This document shows, one piece after another, positions 16,963 through 24,790 of a DNA stretch of 64,000 bases. The position numbers and the translations under genes are program-made. The DNA is from Yinghuangia soli (GTDB lineage: Bacteria; Actinomycetota; Actinomycetes; Streptomycetales; Streptomycetaceae). A model generated the notes under the pieces. The model had not been told where the DNA came from, ran no database searches, and was given only the letters and a program-made list of their open reading frames with translations. Within the stretch, counting starts at the first letter, position 1, and the number at the start of each line of letters is the position of its first letter. Location: contig NZ_JAKFHA010000001.1 in the NCBI RefSeq assembly GCF_021502675.1, forward strand, positions 863,566 through 927,565, read 5' to 3'.

Positions 16963-19536
16963 TCAGAGCCGCGGGTCGACCGGCTCCGACTCCAGGGCGA
17001 GCACGGCGAAGACCGCCTCGTGGACACGCCACAGCGGCTCGCCGCGGCTGAGCCGGTCGAGCGACTCCATCCCCAGCGCATGCTCGCGCAGCGCGAGCGA
17101 CTGCTTGTGGCCCAGGTGCCGCTGCCGCAGGCGCTTCAGGTGCACCGGCTCGGAGTAGTCCGGGCCGTAGATGATGCGCAGGTACTCCGGCCCGCGGACC
17201 TTCACGCCCGGCTGCACGCGCGAACCGGGCTCGCGCGCGCCTTCCGCGGCCAGCGGCTTGACCACCATGCCCTCGCCGCCCGACGCGGTCATCGCGGTCC
17301 ACCAAGCCACCCCGGCGGCCACCTGCTCGGGGTCGCCGACGTCCACCACCAGGCGCCCGGTGGGCGCCAGCAGGCCGGTCGGGTCGGCGGCCACCAGCCG
17401 GTCGGCCACGGCCAGGTGCCAGTCGTGCGGCTGCGCGGTGTACGCCCTCCCGCGCCCGGCCAGGATCTGGAACGGTGCGAACCGCAGCCCCTCCAGGCCC
17501 TCCACCGGCCAGCAGTAGTGGCCGTACGCGTCCCGGAACCCCTGCGCGTTGGCCGCCCGCCGGACTATGTGCGCGGACAGGTCGCCGACCTCGATGCCGC
17601 GCTCGGCGGCACGGGCCAGCGCCTGCGCCGCCGCCGGGAGTGCCGCCCCGGCGGCCGCGCCGACCGCCGCGTACTGGCGGCGCAGCAACTCGACGGCCTT
17701 GGCCGACCACGGCATCAACTCGGCGTCCAGCAGCAGCCAGTCGGTGTCCAGTTCGTCCCACAGCCCGGCCGCGTCCACGGCCGCGCGCAGGCGCGCGAGG
17801 AACTGCTCGGTCAGCTCGGGCGTGGGCAGGAAGGACCGGCCGGTCCTCGTCCACAGGGCACCGGTGCCCTCGGCCGCGCCGAAGGCGTCCCGGGCGGCGT
17901 CCGCGTCGCGGCACACCAGCGCCACTGCGCGCGAGCCCATGTGCTTCTCCTCGCACACGACGGTCGCCACGCCGTCCGCACGGTATTGCGCGAACGCCTG
18001 CTCCGGGTGTTCGAGCAGGCCCTCCTCCTGCGCGGTCGCGCACGGCGCCATCGTCGGCGGCAGGTACACCAGCCAGCGCGGGTCGATCGCGAACCGGCTC
18101 ATCACCTCGAGCGCGGCCGCGGCGTTCTCGCCGCGCACCATGACGCGGCCCGCACCCGCGGTCTCCACCACGCGGCGGCCCATCGGGTCGTCCGGCACCA
18201 GCACGTCGGCGAGGTCCAGCGGACGCCCGTCCCGGCCGCCCGGCGCCTCGGCCTTGAGCGGGCGCACCGGCTCGTACCAGACCTGCTCGGCGGGCACCGC
18301 GACCAACTCCCGCTCGGGGTAGCGCAAGGCGGTCAGCTCGCCGCCGAACACGCAGCCGGTGTCGAGGCAGATGGTGTTGTTCACCCACTCGGCGCGCGGC
18401 ATCGGCGTGTGGCCGTAGACCACCATCGCCTTGCCGCGGTACTCCTCGGCCCACGGGTAGCGCACGGGCAGGCCGTACTCGTCGGTCTCCCCGGTGGTGT
18501 CGCCGTACAGCGCGAAGCTGCGCACCCGGCCGGACGTGCGGCCGTGGTACTTCTCCGGCAGACCGGCATGCGAGACCACCAGGCGGCCTTCGTCGAGGAG
18601 GTAGTGGCTCACCAGGCCTTCGCAGAAGTCCGCGACGTCCTTCTTGAACTCGTCCGACTCCAGAGCGAGTTGGTCCAGCGACTCCTGGAGGCCGTGGGTC
18701 ACGCTCACCTTGCGGCCGTTGAGGGCGCGCAGCAGCTTGCTCTCGTGGTTTCCGGGCACGCAGATGGCGTGGCCGGCCCGGACCATGCCCATCACCAGGC
18801 GCAGCACGCCGGGCGTGTCGGGGCCGCGGTCGACCAGGTCGCCGACGAACACCGCGGTACGGCCCTCCGGGTGGACGGCGTCCACCGCCTTGCCGGTCCC
18901 GGGGTCGCGGGCGACCGCGTAGCCGAGCTGCCCGAGCAGCGTCTCCAGCTCGGCGCGGCAGCCGTGGATGTCGCCGACGATGTCGAACGGGCCAGACAGG
19001 TGCCGCAGGTCGTTGTAGCGCTTCTCGTACACGATCGACGCCGCGCCGATCTCCTCGACGCCGCGCAGGTGGTGCACCTTGCGGAAGCCCTCGCGCTGCA
19101 GGTGGCGCAGCGACCGGGTCATGTCCTTGCGCTGCCGCGTGATGACGTTGCGCGGCAGGTGTGCGCGGTCGGGGCGGGTCGAGTTGCGCGCGAAACAGAT
19201 GTCCTCGGGCACGTCGAGGACGATCGCGACCGGCAGCACGTCGTGGTCGCGGGCCAGCTTCACCAGCTGCTCGCGCGCGCCGCGCTGCACGCTCGTCGCG
19301 TCGATCACGGTCAGCCGGCCGGCCGCGAGGCGCTTGCCCGCGACGTGGTGCAGCAGGTCGAACGCGTCCTTCGAGGCGGACTGGTCGTTCTCGTCGTCGG
19401 CCACCATGCCGCGGAAGAAGTCGGACGACAGGATCTGGGTGTGCTTGAAGTGGGTGCGCGCGAAGGTCGACTTGCCCGCGCCCGTGGTGCCGACGAGCAC
19501 GACGAGGGCGAGGTCGGGGATGGCGAGGGGTGTCAT
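16963..19536 (-). CDS. pnkp: polynucleotide kinase-phosphatase-ligase (RNA repair)
   Basis: An 857-residue bacterial Pnkp. Domain 1 (residues 1-170) is a 5'-OH kinase with P-loop GTTGAGKST. Domain 2 (about 180-480) is a calcineurin-like 2',3'-phosphatase with GDIHG, GDLVDRG, GNHE and YGHTPMP. Domain 3 (to the end) is the adenylyltransferase, nucleotidyl Lys in EEKHMGSRA, with EGMVVKP near the end. Pnkp heals both ends of cleaved RNA and, with Hen1, seals them. The ATG overlaps the hen1 stop by 4 bp (ATGA). Length is as expected for the family. Tandem hairpins follow the gene. Confidence 0.97.
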   Translation of the reverse strand: MTPLAIPDLALVVLVGTTGAGKSTFARTHFKHTQILSSDFFRGMVADDENDQSASKDAFDLLHHVAGKRLAAGRLTVIDATSVQRGAREQLVKLARDHDVLPVAIVLDVPEDICFARNSTRPDRAHLPRNVITRQRKDMTRSLRHLQREGFRKVHHLRGVEEIGAASIVYEKRYNDLRHLSGPFDIVGDIHGCRAELETLLGQLGYAVARDPGTGKAVDAVHPEGRTAVFVGDLVDRGPDTPGVLRLVMGMVRAGHAICVPGNHESKLLRALNGRKVSVTHGLQESLDQLALESDEFKKDVADFCEGLVSHYLLDEGRLVVSHAGLPEKYHGRTSGRVRSFALYGDTTGETDEYGLPVRYPWAEEYRGKAMVVYGHTPMPRAEWVNNTICLDTGCVFGGELTALRYPERELVAVPAEQVWYEPVRPLKAEAPGGRDGRPLDLADVLVPDDPMGRRVVETAGAGRVMVRGENAAAALEVMSRFAIDPRWLVYLPPTMAPCATAQEEGLLEHPEQAFAQYRADGVATVVCEEKHMGSRAVALVCRDADAARDAFGAAEGTGALWTRTGRSFLPTPELTEQFLARLRAAVDAAGLWDELDTDWLLLDAELMPWSAKAVELLRRQYAAVGAAAGAALPAAAQALARAAERGIEVGDLSAHIVRRAANAQGFRDAYGHYCWPVEGLEGLRFAPFQILAGRGRAYTAQPHDWHLAVADRLVAADPTGLLAPTGRLVVDVGDPEQVAAGVAWWTAMTASGGEGMVVKPLAAEGAREPGSRVQPGVKVRGPEYLRIIYGPDYSEPVHLKRLRQRHLGHKQSLALREHALGMESLDRLSRGEPLWRVHEAVFAVLALESEPVDPRL

Positions 19537-21152
19537 GCGCGGACTTCCTTCGGTACTGCCGGGGTGTCGATGACGGCGGGGGCGGCGGACGCGGTGAAGA
19601 CCGCCATCTGGGTGGGCGGGCCGACCTCCGGGTCGTCGTCGCCGACCGGGACGAACTCCACGGCGTAGCCGAAGCGTCCGCCGACCTGCTCGGCCCACGC
19701 CCGGAACTGCGCGCGGTCCCACTCGAAGCGGTGGTCGCCGTGCCGCATGGCGCCTGCGGCGAGGCCGTGGCCGCCTTCCTCCTCGGGGGCGTACCGCACG
19801 TTGTATTCGACGTTCGGCGTGGTCACCACGACGGTCTCCGGACGAGCCGCGCCGAACACCGCGTACTCCAGGGCGGGCAGCCGGGGTTCGTCGACGTGCT
19901 CGATGACCTCGGAGAGCACGGCCGCGTCGTAGCCGGCCAGCCGGGCGTCGGTGTACGTCAGCGCCCCCTGCAGCAGCTTCACGCGGGACCGCTGGCGCTC
20001 CCCCATGCGCTCCAGGTGGAGGCGCCGGGCGGCGATGCCCAGGGCGCGGACCGAGACGTCGACGCCGACCACTTCGGAGAACTGCCGCTCCTTGAGCAGG
20101 TCGCCCAGCAGCTTGCCGTCCCCGCAGCCGAGGTCCAGCACGCGCGCGGCGCGCGCCTCGCGCAGCGCTGTGAGGATGGCGTTGCGGCGGTGCGTGGCGA
20201 GCGGGACCGGACGCGGCTCGGCCGGCGTGCCGGCCTCCGCGGTCGGCTCCGGCTCGGGAGCAGTCTCGGCCGGGGCCCCGGCCACGGCTTCGGCGCCGGC
20301 CTCGATGCCGGCTTCGACGATGCCAGCTTCGGTGCCGGCCTCCGCACCGGTCTCGGGCAGGTCCGGCTCGTCCTGCGGAACCGCGTTGTCGATGTCCTCG
20401 AGCTCGGAGTCGTCGACCTCGGCGAGGCGTTCCAGTGCGGTACGGGTCAGCCCCGGGCGCCGCGCCAGGTAGCGGCGCGTGATGACGGTGCGCTCGGGGT
20501 GCCCGGCGAGCCAGCCCTCACCGGCCCGCAGCAGCTTGTCGACCTCGTCCGGCGACACCCAGTAGTGCTTGGCGTCGTCGAGGACCGGGAGCATGACGTA
20601 GAGGTGCCGCAGGGCGTCGGCGACCCGCAGGGTGCCGGTCAGCCGGAGCCGCACGTAGCGCGAGTCGCCCCACTCCGGGAAGCGCTCGTCCAGCGGGACC
20701 GGCTCGGCCTCGACGGTCCAGCCCAGCGGGGTGAACAGGGCGTGCACCATCGCGGGACCGCCGCGCGACGGGAGCGCGGGGATCACCACCTCCAGCGGCC
20801 ATGCCTCGTCCACGAGCTCGGGCTGCAGATCGCAGCGGCCCTGCATCGCGGTCCGGAAGACGCCGCCGAGCGCCACCGCGAGCAGCGACGACGCCGCGTA
20901 CGGGCGGTCGTTCACGTACTGCGCGAGGGCGAAGTCCGGGGAGCCGCCGGCCTTCTTCGTGCCGCGCACGAGAGCCAGCGGGTCGACGTCGAGCATCAGG
21001 GCCACTTCGCAGCGGTCGTCGGACGCCTCGGGGTAGAAGACGTGCGCGGTGCCGTAGGTGGCGGAGAACTGCTGCGCCTTCCCCGGGTGCTTGTGGAGCA
21101 GGAATCCGAGGTCGGCCGCAGGCCGGCGGGTGGTGGATATCGTCAGGAACAC
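19533..21152 (-). CDS. hen1: 3'-terminal RNA ribose 2'-O-methyltransferase Hen1
   Basis: A 539-residue bacterial Hen1. The N-terminal half is the ligase-activating domain, starting FLTISTTRRPAADLGFLLHK. An Ala/Glu/Pro-rich linker of about 60 residues (AGTEAGIVEAGIEAGAE) follows, longer than I expect for the family. The C-terminal methyltransferase has SAM loop VLDLGCGDGKLL and metal-binding EVIEH with HGDHRFEW. It 2'-O-methylates the broken RNA 3' end before sealing, protecting it from a second cut. Start is GTG 21152, matching the family N-terminus; only a weak GGAG precedes. It is coupled to pnkp by a 4-bp overlap. Confidence 0.96.
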   Translation of the reverse strand: MFLTISTTRRPAADLGFLLHKHPGKAQQFSATYGTAHVFYPEASDDRCEVALMLDVDPLALVRGTKKAGGSPDFALAQYVNDRPYAASSLLAVALGGVFRTAMQGRCDLQPELVDEAWPLEVVIPALPSRGGPAMVHALFTPLGWTVEAEPVPLDERFPEWGDSRYVRLRLTGTLRVADALRHLYVMLPVLDDAKHYWVSPDEVDKLLRAGEGWLAGHPERTVITRRYLARRPGLTRTALERLAEVDDSELEDIDNAVPQDEPDLPETGAEAGTEAGIVEAGIEAGAEAVAGAPAETAPEPEPTAEAGTPAEPRPVPLATHRRNAILTALREARAARVLDLGCGDGKLLGDLLKERQFSEVVGVDVSVRALGIAARRLHLERMGERQRSRVKLLQGALTYTDARLAGYDAAVLSEVIEHVDEPRLPALEYAVFGAARPETVVVTTPNVEYNVRYAPEEEGGHGLAAGAMRHGDHRFEWDRAQFRAWAEQVGGRFGYAVEFVPVGDDDPEVGPPTQMAVFTASAAPAVIDTPAVPKEVRA

Positions 21153-21369
21153 CCGATCGAGTATCGCTGCTCCCCGAGGCCGCCGACCACCAGGTTTCGC
21201 CCGCCTGTGGACGACCGCGGCGGCCCGGGCGCGACAGCGGCCTGCCGACGTGCCCCGCGGCGGAGTTGTCCACAGGACGCCGGATCCCGGCCGGTCCGCG
21301 GACCCGTTCCGAGAGACCGTGGAAGCGGCGGCAGCATCCGCACCGCCGCCCGTCCGAGGGGAGCCCACC

Positions 21370-22053
21370 ATGATTCCGTCGCGTACCCGGACCGCCCCGG
21401 CGGTCACCCGCCTCGACGACGACATCGCGACCGCGGCCACCGCGGGCGAGGCCCTGGCAGCCGTCGCCCAGGCACTGGAACTCGCTTTGGGGGCCGTGGA
21501 GTCCTGGCGCCTGGACGCTGCGCGCCTGGGCTGCCTGTGTCCGACCGCAGCACACCTGCGGACCGCGCTGGCCGCGGTCGCGGACCTCACTCCGCCGCGT
21601 CTGCGCGGCCCCGCGGAGCGGCCGGGCCCGGCCGAGCCGGGGCTCGTCCACGCGTTCGGCGGCATCGCCCGAGTCCTGGGACGCGCGGCCCGGATACTGG
21701 ACGCACTGGCGCAGCTCGGCCATCCGCAGCCGACCCGCCCGGGCCTGCTGGGTGCGGTGCTCGACGCCGACCGCAGAGCCCGGTGCCGCGCCGCGTGGGC
21801 GGACACGTTCCACGCGTTGGTGGCGGTACGCGCCGTCCAGGAAGCGGAAACCTGGTCCGGCACCTCCGCCAAGGACCCCTGGCTGCTCTTGGCCGCCGAC
21901 TCCCCTGCGCATCCGCCCTGCACCGACTGCACCCCACCGGGCAAAGCAGCCGACCCGCCACCCGCCGCGCCAGCCCCCGAGGATGCCGCCATCCTCCCGT
22001 TCCCCCGCCGACCAGCACACCATCCAGGACCACGGCCAACCCCTGCCTCATGA
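21370..22053 (+). CDS. hypothetical protein, 227 aa
   Basis: An unrecognised protein read from ATG 21370 (GAG GAGCCCACC upstream gives a weak ribosome site). The first 170 residues are Ala/Leu-rich and helical (TAGEALAAVAQALELALGAV, AFGGIARVLGRAARILDALA), perhaps a helical bundle. The last 55 are Pro/Ala-rich and disordered, with a CTDC pair. It is divergent from hen1, 217 bp away. No membrane segment or signal peptide is seen. GC-rich random ORFs are common here, so it could be spurious, but its helical periodicity argues for a real gene. Confidence 0.5.
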   Translation: MIPSRTRTAPAVTRLDDDIATAATAGEALAAVAQALELALGAVESWRLDAARLGCLCPTAAHLRTALAAVADLTPPRLRGPAERPGPAEPGLVHAFGGIARVLGRAARILDALAQLGHPQPTRPGLLGAVLDADRRARCRAAWADTFHALVAVRAVQEAETWSGTSAKDPWLLLAADSPAHPPCTDCTPPGKAADPPPAAPAPEDAAILPFPRRPAHHPGPRPTPAS

Positions 22054-22400
22054 CCCAGGCGCCTCCGCGGCCGACCGACGACTCGGTCCCACAAGAACCG
22101 CCGGTGCATGCGAAGGCTGCGTGGGGGCCCGAAAGCCTGGGCCGCGCCGGACACACGTCCCTTGCCCCAAGCCCCACCAGGCGCAGTTCCCCCGACCCGC
22201 GCCTGCCGAGGGGATGAGGGCGGGGTGGAAGGCCAGGGGAAGCGGTGAAGGCTCAACCACTTCCCCCACCCCCGGTACGCCGCCCGGCCCCGCGCCCACC
22301 AGGGGCGCAGGGCCTGGGCAGCGGCGGAGGCCCGACCCTGGCCCCACCGCGCGGCAGTTGACCCAGGCTCACGCCTGCCAGGGCGTGAGAACCTGGGGCC
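22054..22400. other. 347-bp gap with leader stem-loop
   Basis: I see no gene here. The sequence continues the proline-coding bias of the upstream ORF in broken frames. At 22362-22397 a stem-loop (CCCAGG-CTCACGCC against GGCGTGAG-AA-CCTGGG) ends three bases before the annotated GTG of the RarD-type gene, covering where a ribosome site would be. Confidence 0.6.
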
Positions 22401-23396
22401 GTGGTGGGGGTGCGGCAGGTGGCGGGTGGGCGGGGAGCCGGGGTGGGGTATGCGCTTGCCGGGCAGCTGATCTGGGGGGTGCAGCCGCTCTTCTGGCCGC
22501 TGCTGGCCGGGCTCGGCACGGCGTCCGCGATCGCGCAGCGCATCGTCTGGTCGGCGCTGGCCGCACTGGCCATCGTGGCCGCCCGGCCTTTGGCGCGCGG
22601 CGAGTTCGGTGGGCTGCTGCGCCGGCCGCGGGACCTGGCGTCGCTCGCCCTGACCGGCGTGCTGCTGGCCACCTCGTGGGCGGTCTACGTGTACGCGGTC
22701 ATCTCCGAACGCGTCGTCGAGGCGTCGCTGGCGCTGCTGATCGCCCCGCTCGCCGGGGCGCTGCTCGGCGTGACGGTGCTGCGGGAGCGCCTGCGTGCCG
22801 CGCAGTGGTGCGCCTGCGGGATCGCGGCCGTGGCGCTGGGCGTGCTGGTGGCGGGCTACGGGCGAGTGCCCTGGGCGGCGTTCGCCATCGCGGGCACGGT
22901 TTCCGCGTACGGCCTGCTGCGCAAACGCCGCCCGCTGCCCGCGGCGGCCGGCACCGCCGTCGAGCTCACCGCCGTCCTGCCGGTCGGCCTGGCAGTGGCC
23001 TGCTGGACCGCCGCCGCGGGCCAATCTTCCGCCTACACCCCTGCGTTGCTGCTCCTGCTGCCCGCGGCAGGACTGATCACCGCGATACCCAGCGCGCTGC
23101 GTTCGGCGGCCCTGAGCCGGCTCCCGCTCTCGCTGTTCGGCCTGCTGATGTACGTCAACCCGGCGCTGCAGTTCGCCATCGGCGTCGGTGTGCGGCACGA
23201 GCCCATGAACACCGCGAGCTGGACCGGCTTCGCGCTCGTGTGGACGGCGCTCGCGGTCTTCGCCGCGGACGCGGTGGCCGCACGCCGGCCCGCGGCGGCC
23301 GCGACCGCCGCCGGGCCGGCGCCCGAGCCTGAGCCCGACCCTGAGCCCGAGCCGAGCCGTCGGCTATTCCACCGCGGCCGGGTGCGCTTCCGCTGA
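22401..23396 (+). CDS. rarD: EamA/RarD-type permease
   Basis: A 331-residue drug/metabolite-transporter permease with ten membrane segments. The opening LAGQLIWGVQPLFWPLLAGL and the segment SRLPLSLFGLLMYVNPALQF are RarD hallmarks. Substrate is not known for the family (chloramphenicol sensitivity in some). The C-terminal 45 residues are an Ala/Pro/Glu tail (PEPEPDPEPEPSR). The start may instead be GTG 22443, which has GGGGAG five bases upstream and gives a more typical N-terminus. Its 3' end overlaps the convergent peroxiredoxin-like gene by 33 bp. Confidence 0.88.
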   Translation: MVGVRQVAGGRGAGVGYALAGQLIWGVQPLFWPLLAGLGTASAIAQRIVWSALAALAIVAARPLARGEFGGLLRRPRDLASLALTGVLLATSWAVYVYAVISERVVEASLALLIAPLAGALLGVTVLRERLRAAQWCACGIAAVALGVLVAGYGRVPWAAFAIAGTVSAYGLLRKRRPLPAAAGTAVELTAVLPVGLAVACWTAAAGQSSAYTPALLLLLPAAGLITAIPSALRSAALSRLPLSLFGLLMYVNPALQFAIGVGVRHEPMNTASWTGFALVWTALAVFAADAVAARRPAAAATAAGPAPEPEPDPEPEPSRRLFHRGRVRFR

Positions 23397-23999
23397 CCGG
23401 GCCGCCGCGGCGGCGGACAGGAGTTCGTCGACCGACCACTGGTCGTAGACGTGCGTGCCCAGTTTCGCGGCGGTGATCCGGCCGTCCGGGGCGATCAGGA
23501 AGTCGGCGGGCAGTCCGGTCCGCCCGCCGTGCGGCTGCCTGGCCGGCAACCGCTCCTTGCCGCGCAGCACCAGCGGGATACCGCGGATCACGGAGCGCAC
23601 GATCGGGATCCACGCCTGCGGGCGCAGCAGCGACTTCGGGGTCGCCTCGACGCCGAACTCGCGGTACAGCCGGCGGTCCGGGTCGCCGATCACCGGGAAC
23701 GGCAAGTGCGCTATGTGACCGCGTAGTTCCTCCGCCGGCGAATGGAAGACGACGACTTCCGCGATCCCGGCCGCGGTGATTTCGTCGTGCCGCCGGACGA
23801 TCGACTGCAGGTGCAGGTTGCAGACCGGGCAGCCGGCGAAGCGCCTGAACTGCAGGTGCACCAAGCGGTCCGGGTCCGGCACCGGCACCGCGGCCCGCGG
23901 CTCGGCGCCGGGCGCAGTGACGGCCGTCAGCGTGCGTTCCGGTACCCGGCTTCCGACCTTCAGCGTGCCGTGCGCGGTGATTTCTGCCTGCTTGCCCAT
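23364..23999 (-). CDS. peroxiredoxin-like (AhpC/TSA-fold) protein
   Basis: A 211-residue thioredoxin-fold protein of the peroxiredoxin-like family. The redox motif is FAGCPVCNLHL, a CPxC pair in the position of the peroxidatic Cys. Downstream are FPVIGDPDRRLYREFGVE and LPADFLIAPDGRI, typical of the AhpC/TSA fold. Start ATG 23999 has GGGAGG immediately upstream. No signal peptide, so it is cytoplasmic. It is divergent from a TetR gene with a duplicated operator between, so it is probably that regulator's target. Reductase partner is unknown. Confidence 0.88.
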   Translation of the reverse strand: MGKQAEITAHGTLKVGSRVPERTLTAVTAPGAEPRAAVPVPDPDRLVHLQFRRFAGCPVCNLHLQSIVRRHDEITAAGIAEVVVFHSPAEELRGHIAHLPFPVIGDPDRRLYREFGVEATPKSLLRPQAWIPIVRSVIRGIPLVLRGKERLPARQPHGGRTGLPADFLIAPDGRITAAKLGTHVYDQWSVDELLSAAAAARSAEAHPAAVE

Positions 24000-24014
24000 G
24001 GGCCCTCCCACGTA

Positions 24015-24031
24015 AGCGTGCGGTGTACGCC
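24015..24031. promoter_or_regulatory. operator copy 1 (TetR-type), imperfect
   Basis: AGCGTGC-GGT-GTACGCC matches the perfect site at 24043-24059 in 14 of 17 positions. It lies 15 bp above the peroxiredoxin-like start, so binding would block that promoter or its initiation. Confidence 0.65.
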
Positions 24032-24042
24032 TACAAGCTATG

Positions 24043-24059
24043 AGCGTACGTTGTACGCT
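24043..24059. promoter_or_regulatory. operator copy 2 (TetR-type), perfect palindrome
   Basis: AGCGTAC-GTT-GTACGCT is a perfect 7-bp inverted repeat with a 3-nt spacer, 8 bp before the tetR ATG. Its centre is 28 bp from copy 1. A site this close to the start suggests autoregulation. Confidence 0.75.
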
Positions 24060-24067
24060 GTCAATCC

Positions 24068-24694
24068 ATGCCACGACCCCGCTCTCTCACCCACTCCCAG
24101 ATTGCCGCCGCCGCGCTCGCGGTCATCGACCGCGAGGGGCTCGACGCCCTGTCGATGCGCGCCGTCGCGGCCGAACTGGGCATGGGCACGATGTCCGTCT
24201 ACCGCTACGTCACCGACCGCGCGCAGCTCGAAGCGCTGGTCGTGGACCTGGTGTTCAGCAGCGTGGACACCACCGTCCCGACCAGTCCGGCGGCCTGGAC
24301 CGGACGGATCGAAGTGCTCGCCGAACGGGTCCGGGCCGCGGCCGGGCAGCATCCGGCCGTCGTGCCGCTGCTCCTGGTGCACCGGCACACGTCGGTGGGG
24401 GCGATGCGCTGGGGCGATGCGGTGCTGGGCATCCTCGCCGAGGCGGGCTTCGCCGCCGGGCAGCGCGTCGTGGCGTTCCGCGCACTGCTCGCCTACGTGC
24501 TGGGCGCGCTCCAAGTCGCGCACTTCAGCTCCCTGGACGGCCCCGGCACGGCCGCCCTCGCCGCACTCGACCCGGCCGACTTCCCGCACCTGTCCGCGAC
24601 CGCGGTCGCGGCGCGGCAGATCACCGCGGACGAGGAGTTCCTCGGCGGCCTCGCCCTGCTGCTGGCCGGCCTGACGGCCGGGGAAGCAGGCTGA
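24068..24694 (+). CDS. TetR/AcrR family regulator
   Basis: A 208-residue TetR-family repressor. The N-terminal DNA-binding domain reads SQIAAAALAVIDREGLDALS, then MRAVAAELGMGTMSVYRYVTDR, the canonical HTH. The C-terminal ligand domain resembles the TetR_C group. It is divergent from the peroxiredoxin-like gene, with two copies of a 17-bp dyad between, so it likely represses both. The leader before ATG is short and lacks a ribosome site, so a leaderless transcript is possible. It ends at a strong bidirectional terminator. Confidence 0.92.
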   Translation: MPRPRSLTHSQIAAAALAVIDREGLDALSMRAVAAELGMGTMSVYRYVTDRAQLEALVVDLVFSSVDTTVPTSPAAWTGRIEVLAERVRAAAGQHPAVVPLLLVHRHTSVGAMRWGDAVLGILAEAGFAAGQRVVAFRALLAYVLGALQVAHFSSLDGPGTAALAALDPADFPHLSATAVAARQITADEEFLGGLALLLAGLTAGEAG

Positions 24695-24724
24695 GCAGTC
24701 CGGCGGACAGAACCCCGCGGAACG

Positions 24725-24777
24725 CCGAACGGCCTGTCCCCGCCCGGTCGAAAACCTTGCGGGGACAGGCCGTTCGG
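24725..24777. terminator. bidirectional terminator between tetR and RNA methylase genes
   Basis: Perfect 19-bp arms (CCGAACGGCCTGTCCCCGC and its complement) flank a 15-nt loop. It sits between two convergent genes, 30 bp past tetR and 13 bp past the methylase stop. Confidence 0.9.
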
Positions 24778-24790
24778 GTACGGCGTCGGA

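Noticed and set aside
19533-23198. 1221-codon leftward ORF covering hen1 and reaching past it
   Set aside because: Only the hen1 part has homology; the upstream extension is antisense to other genes and low complexity.
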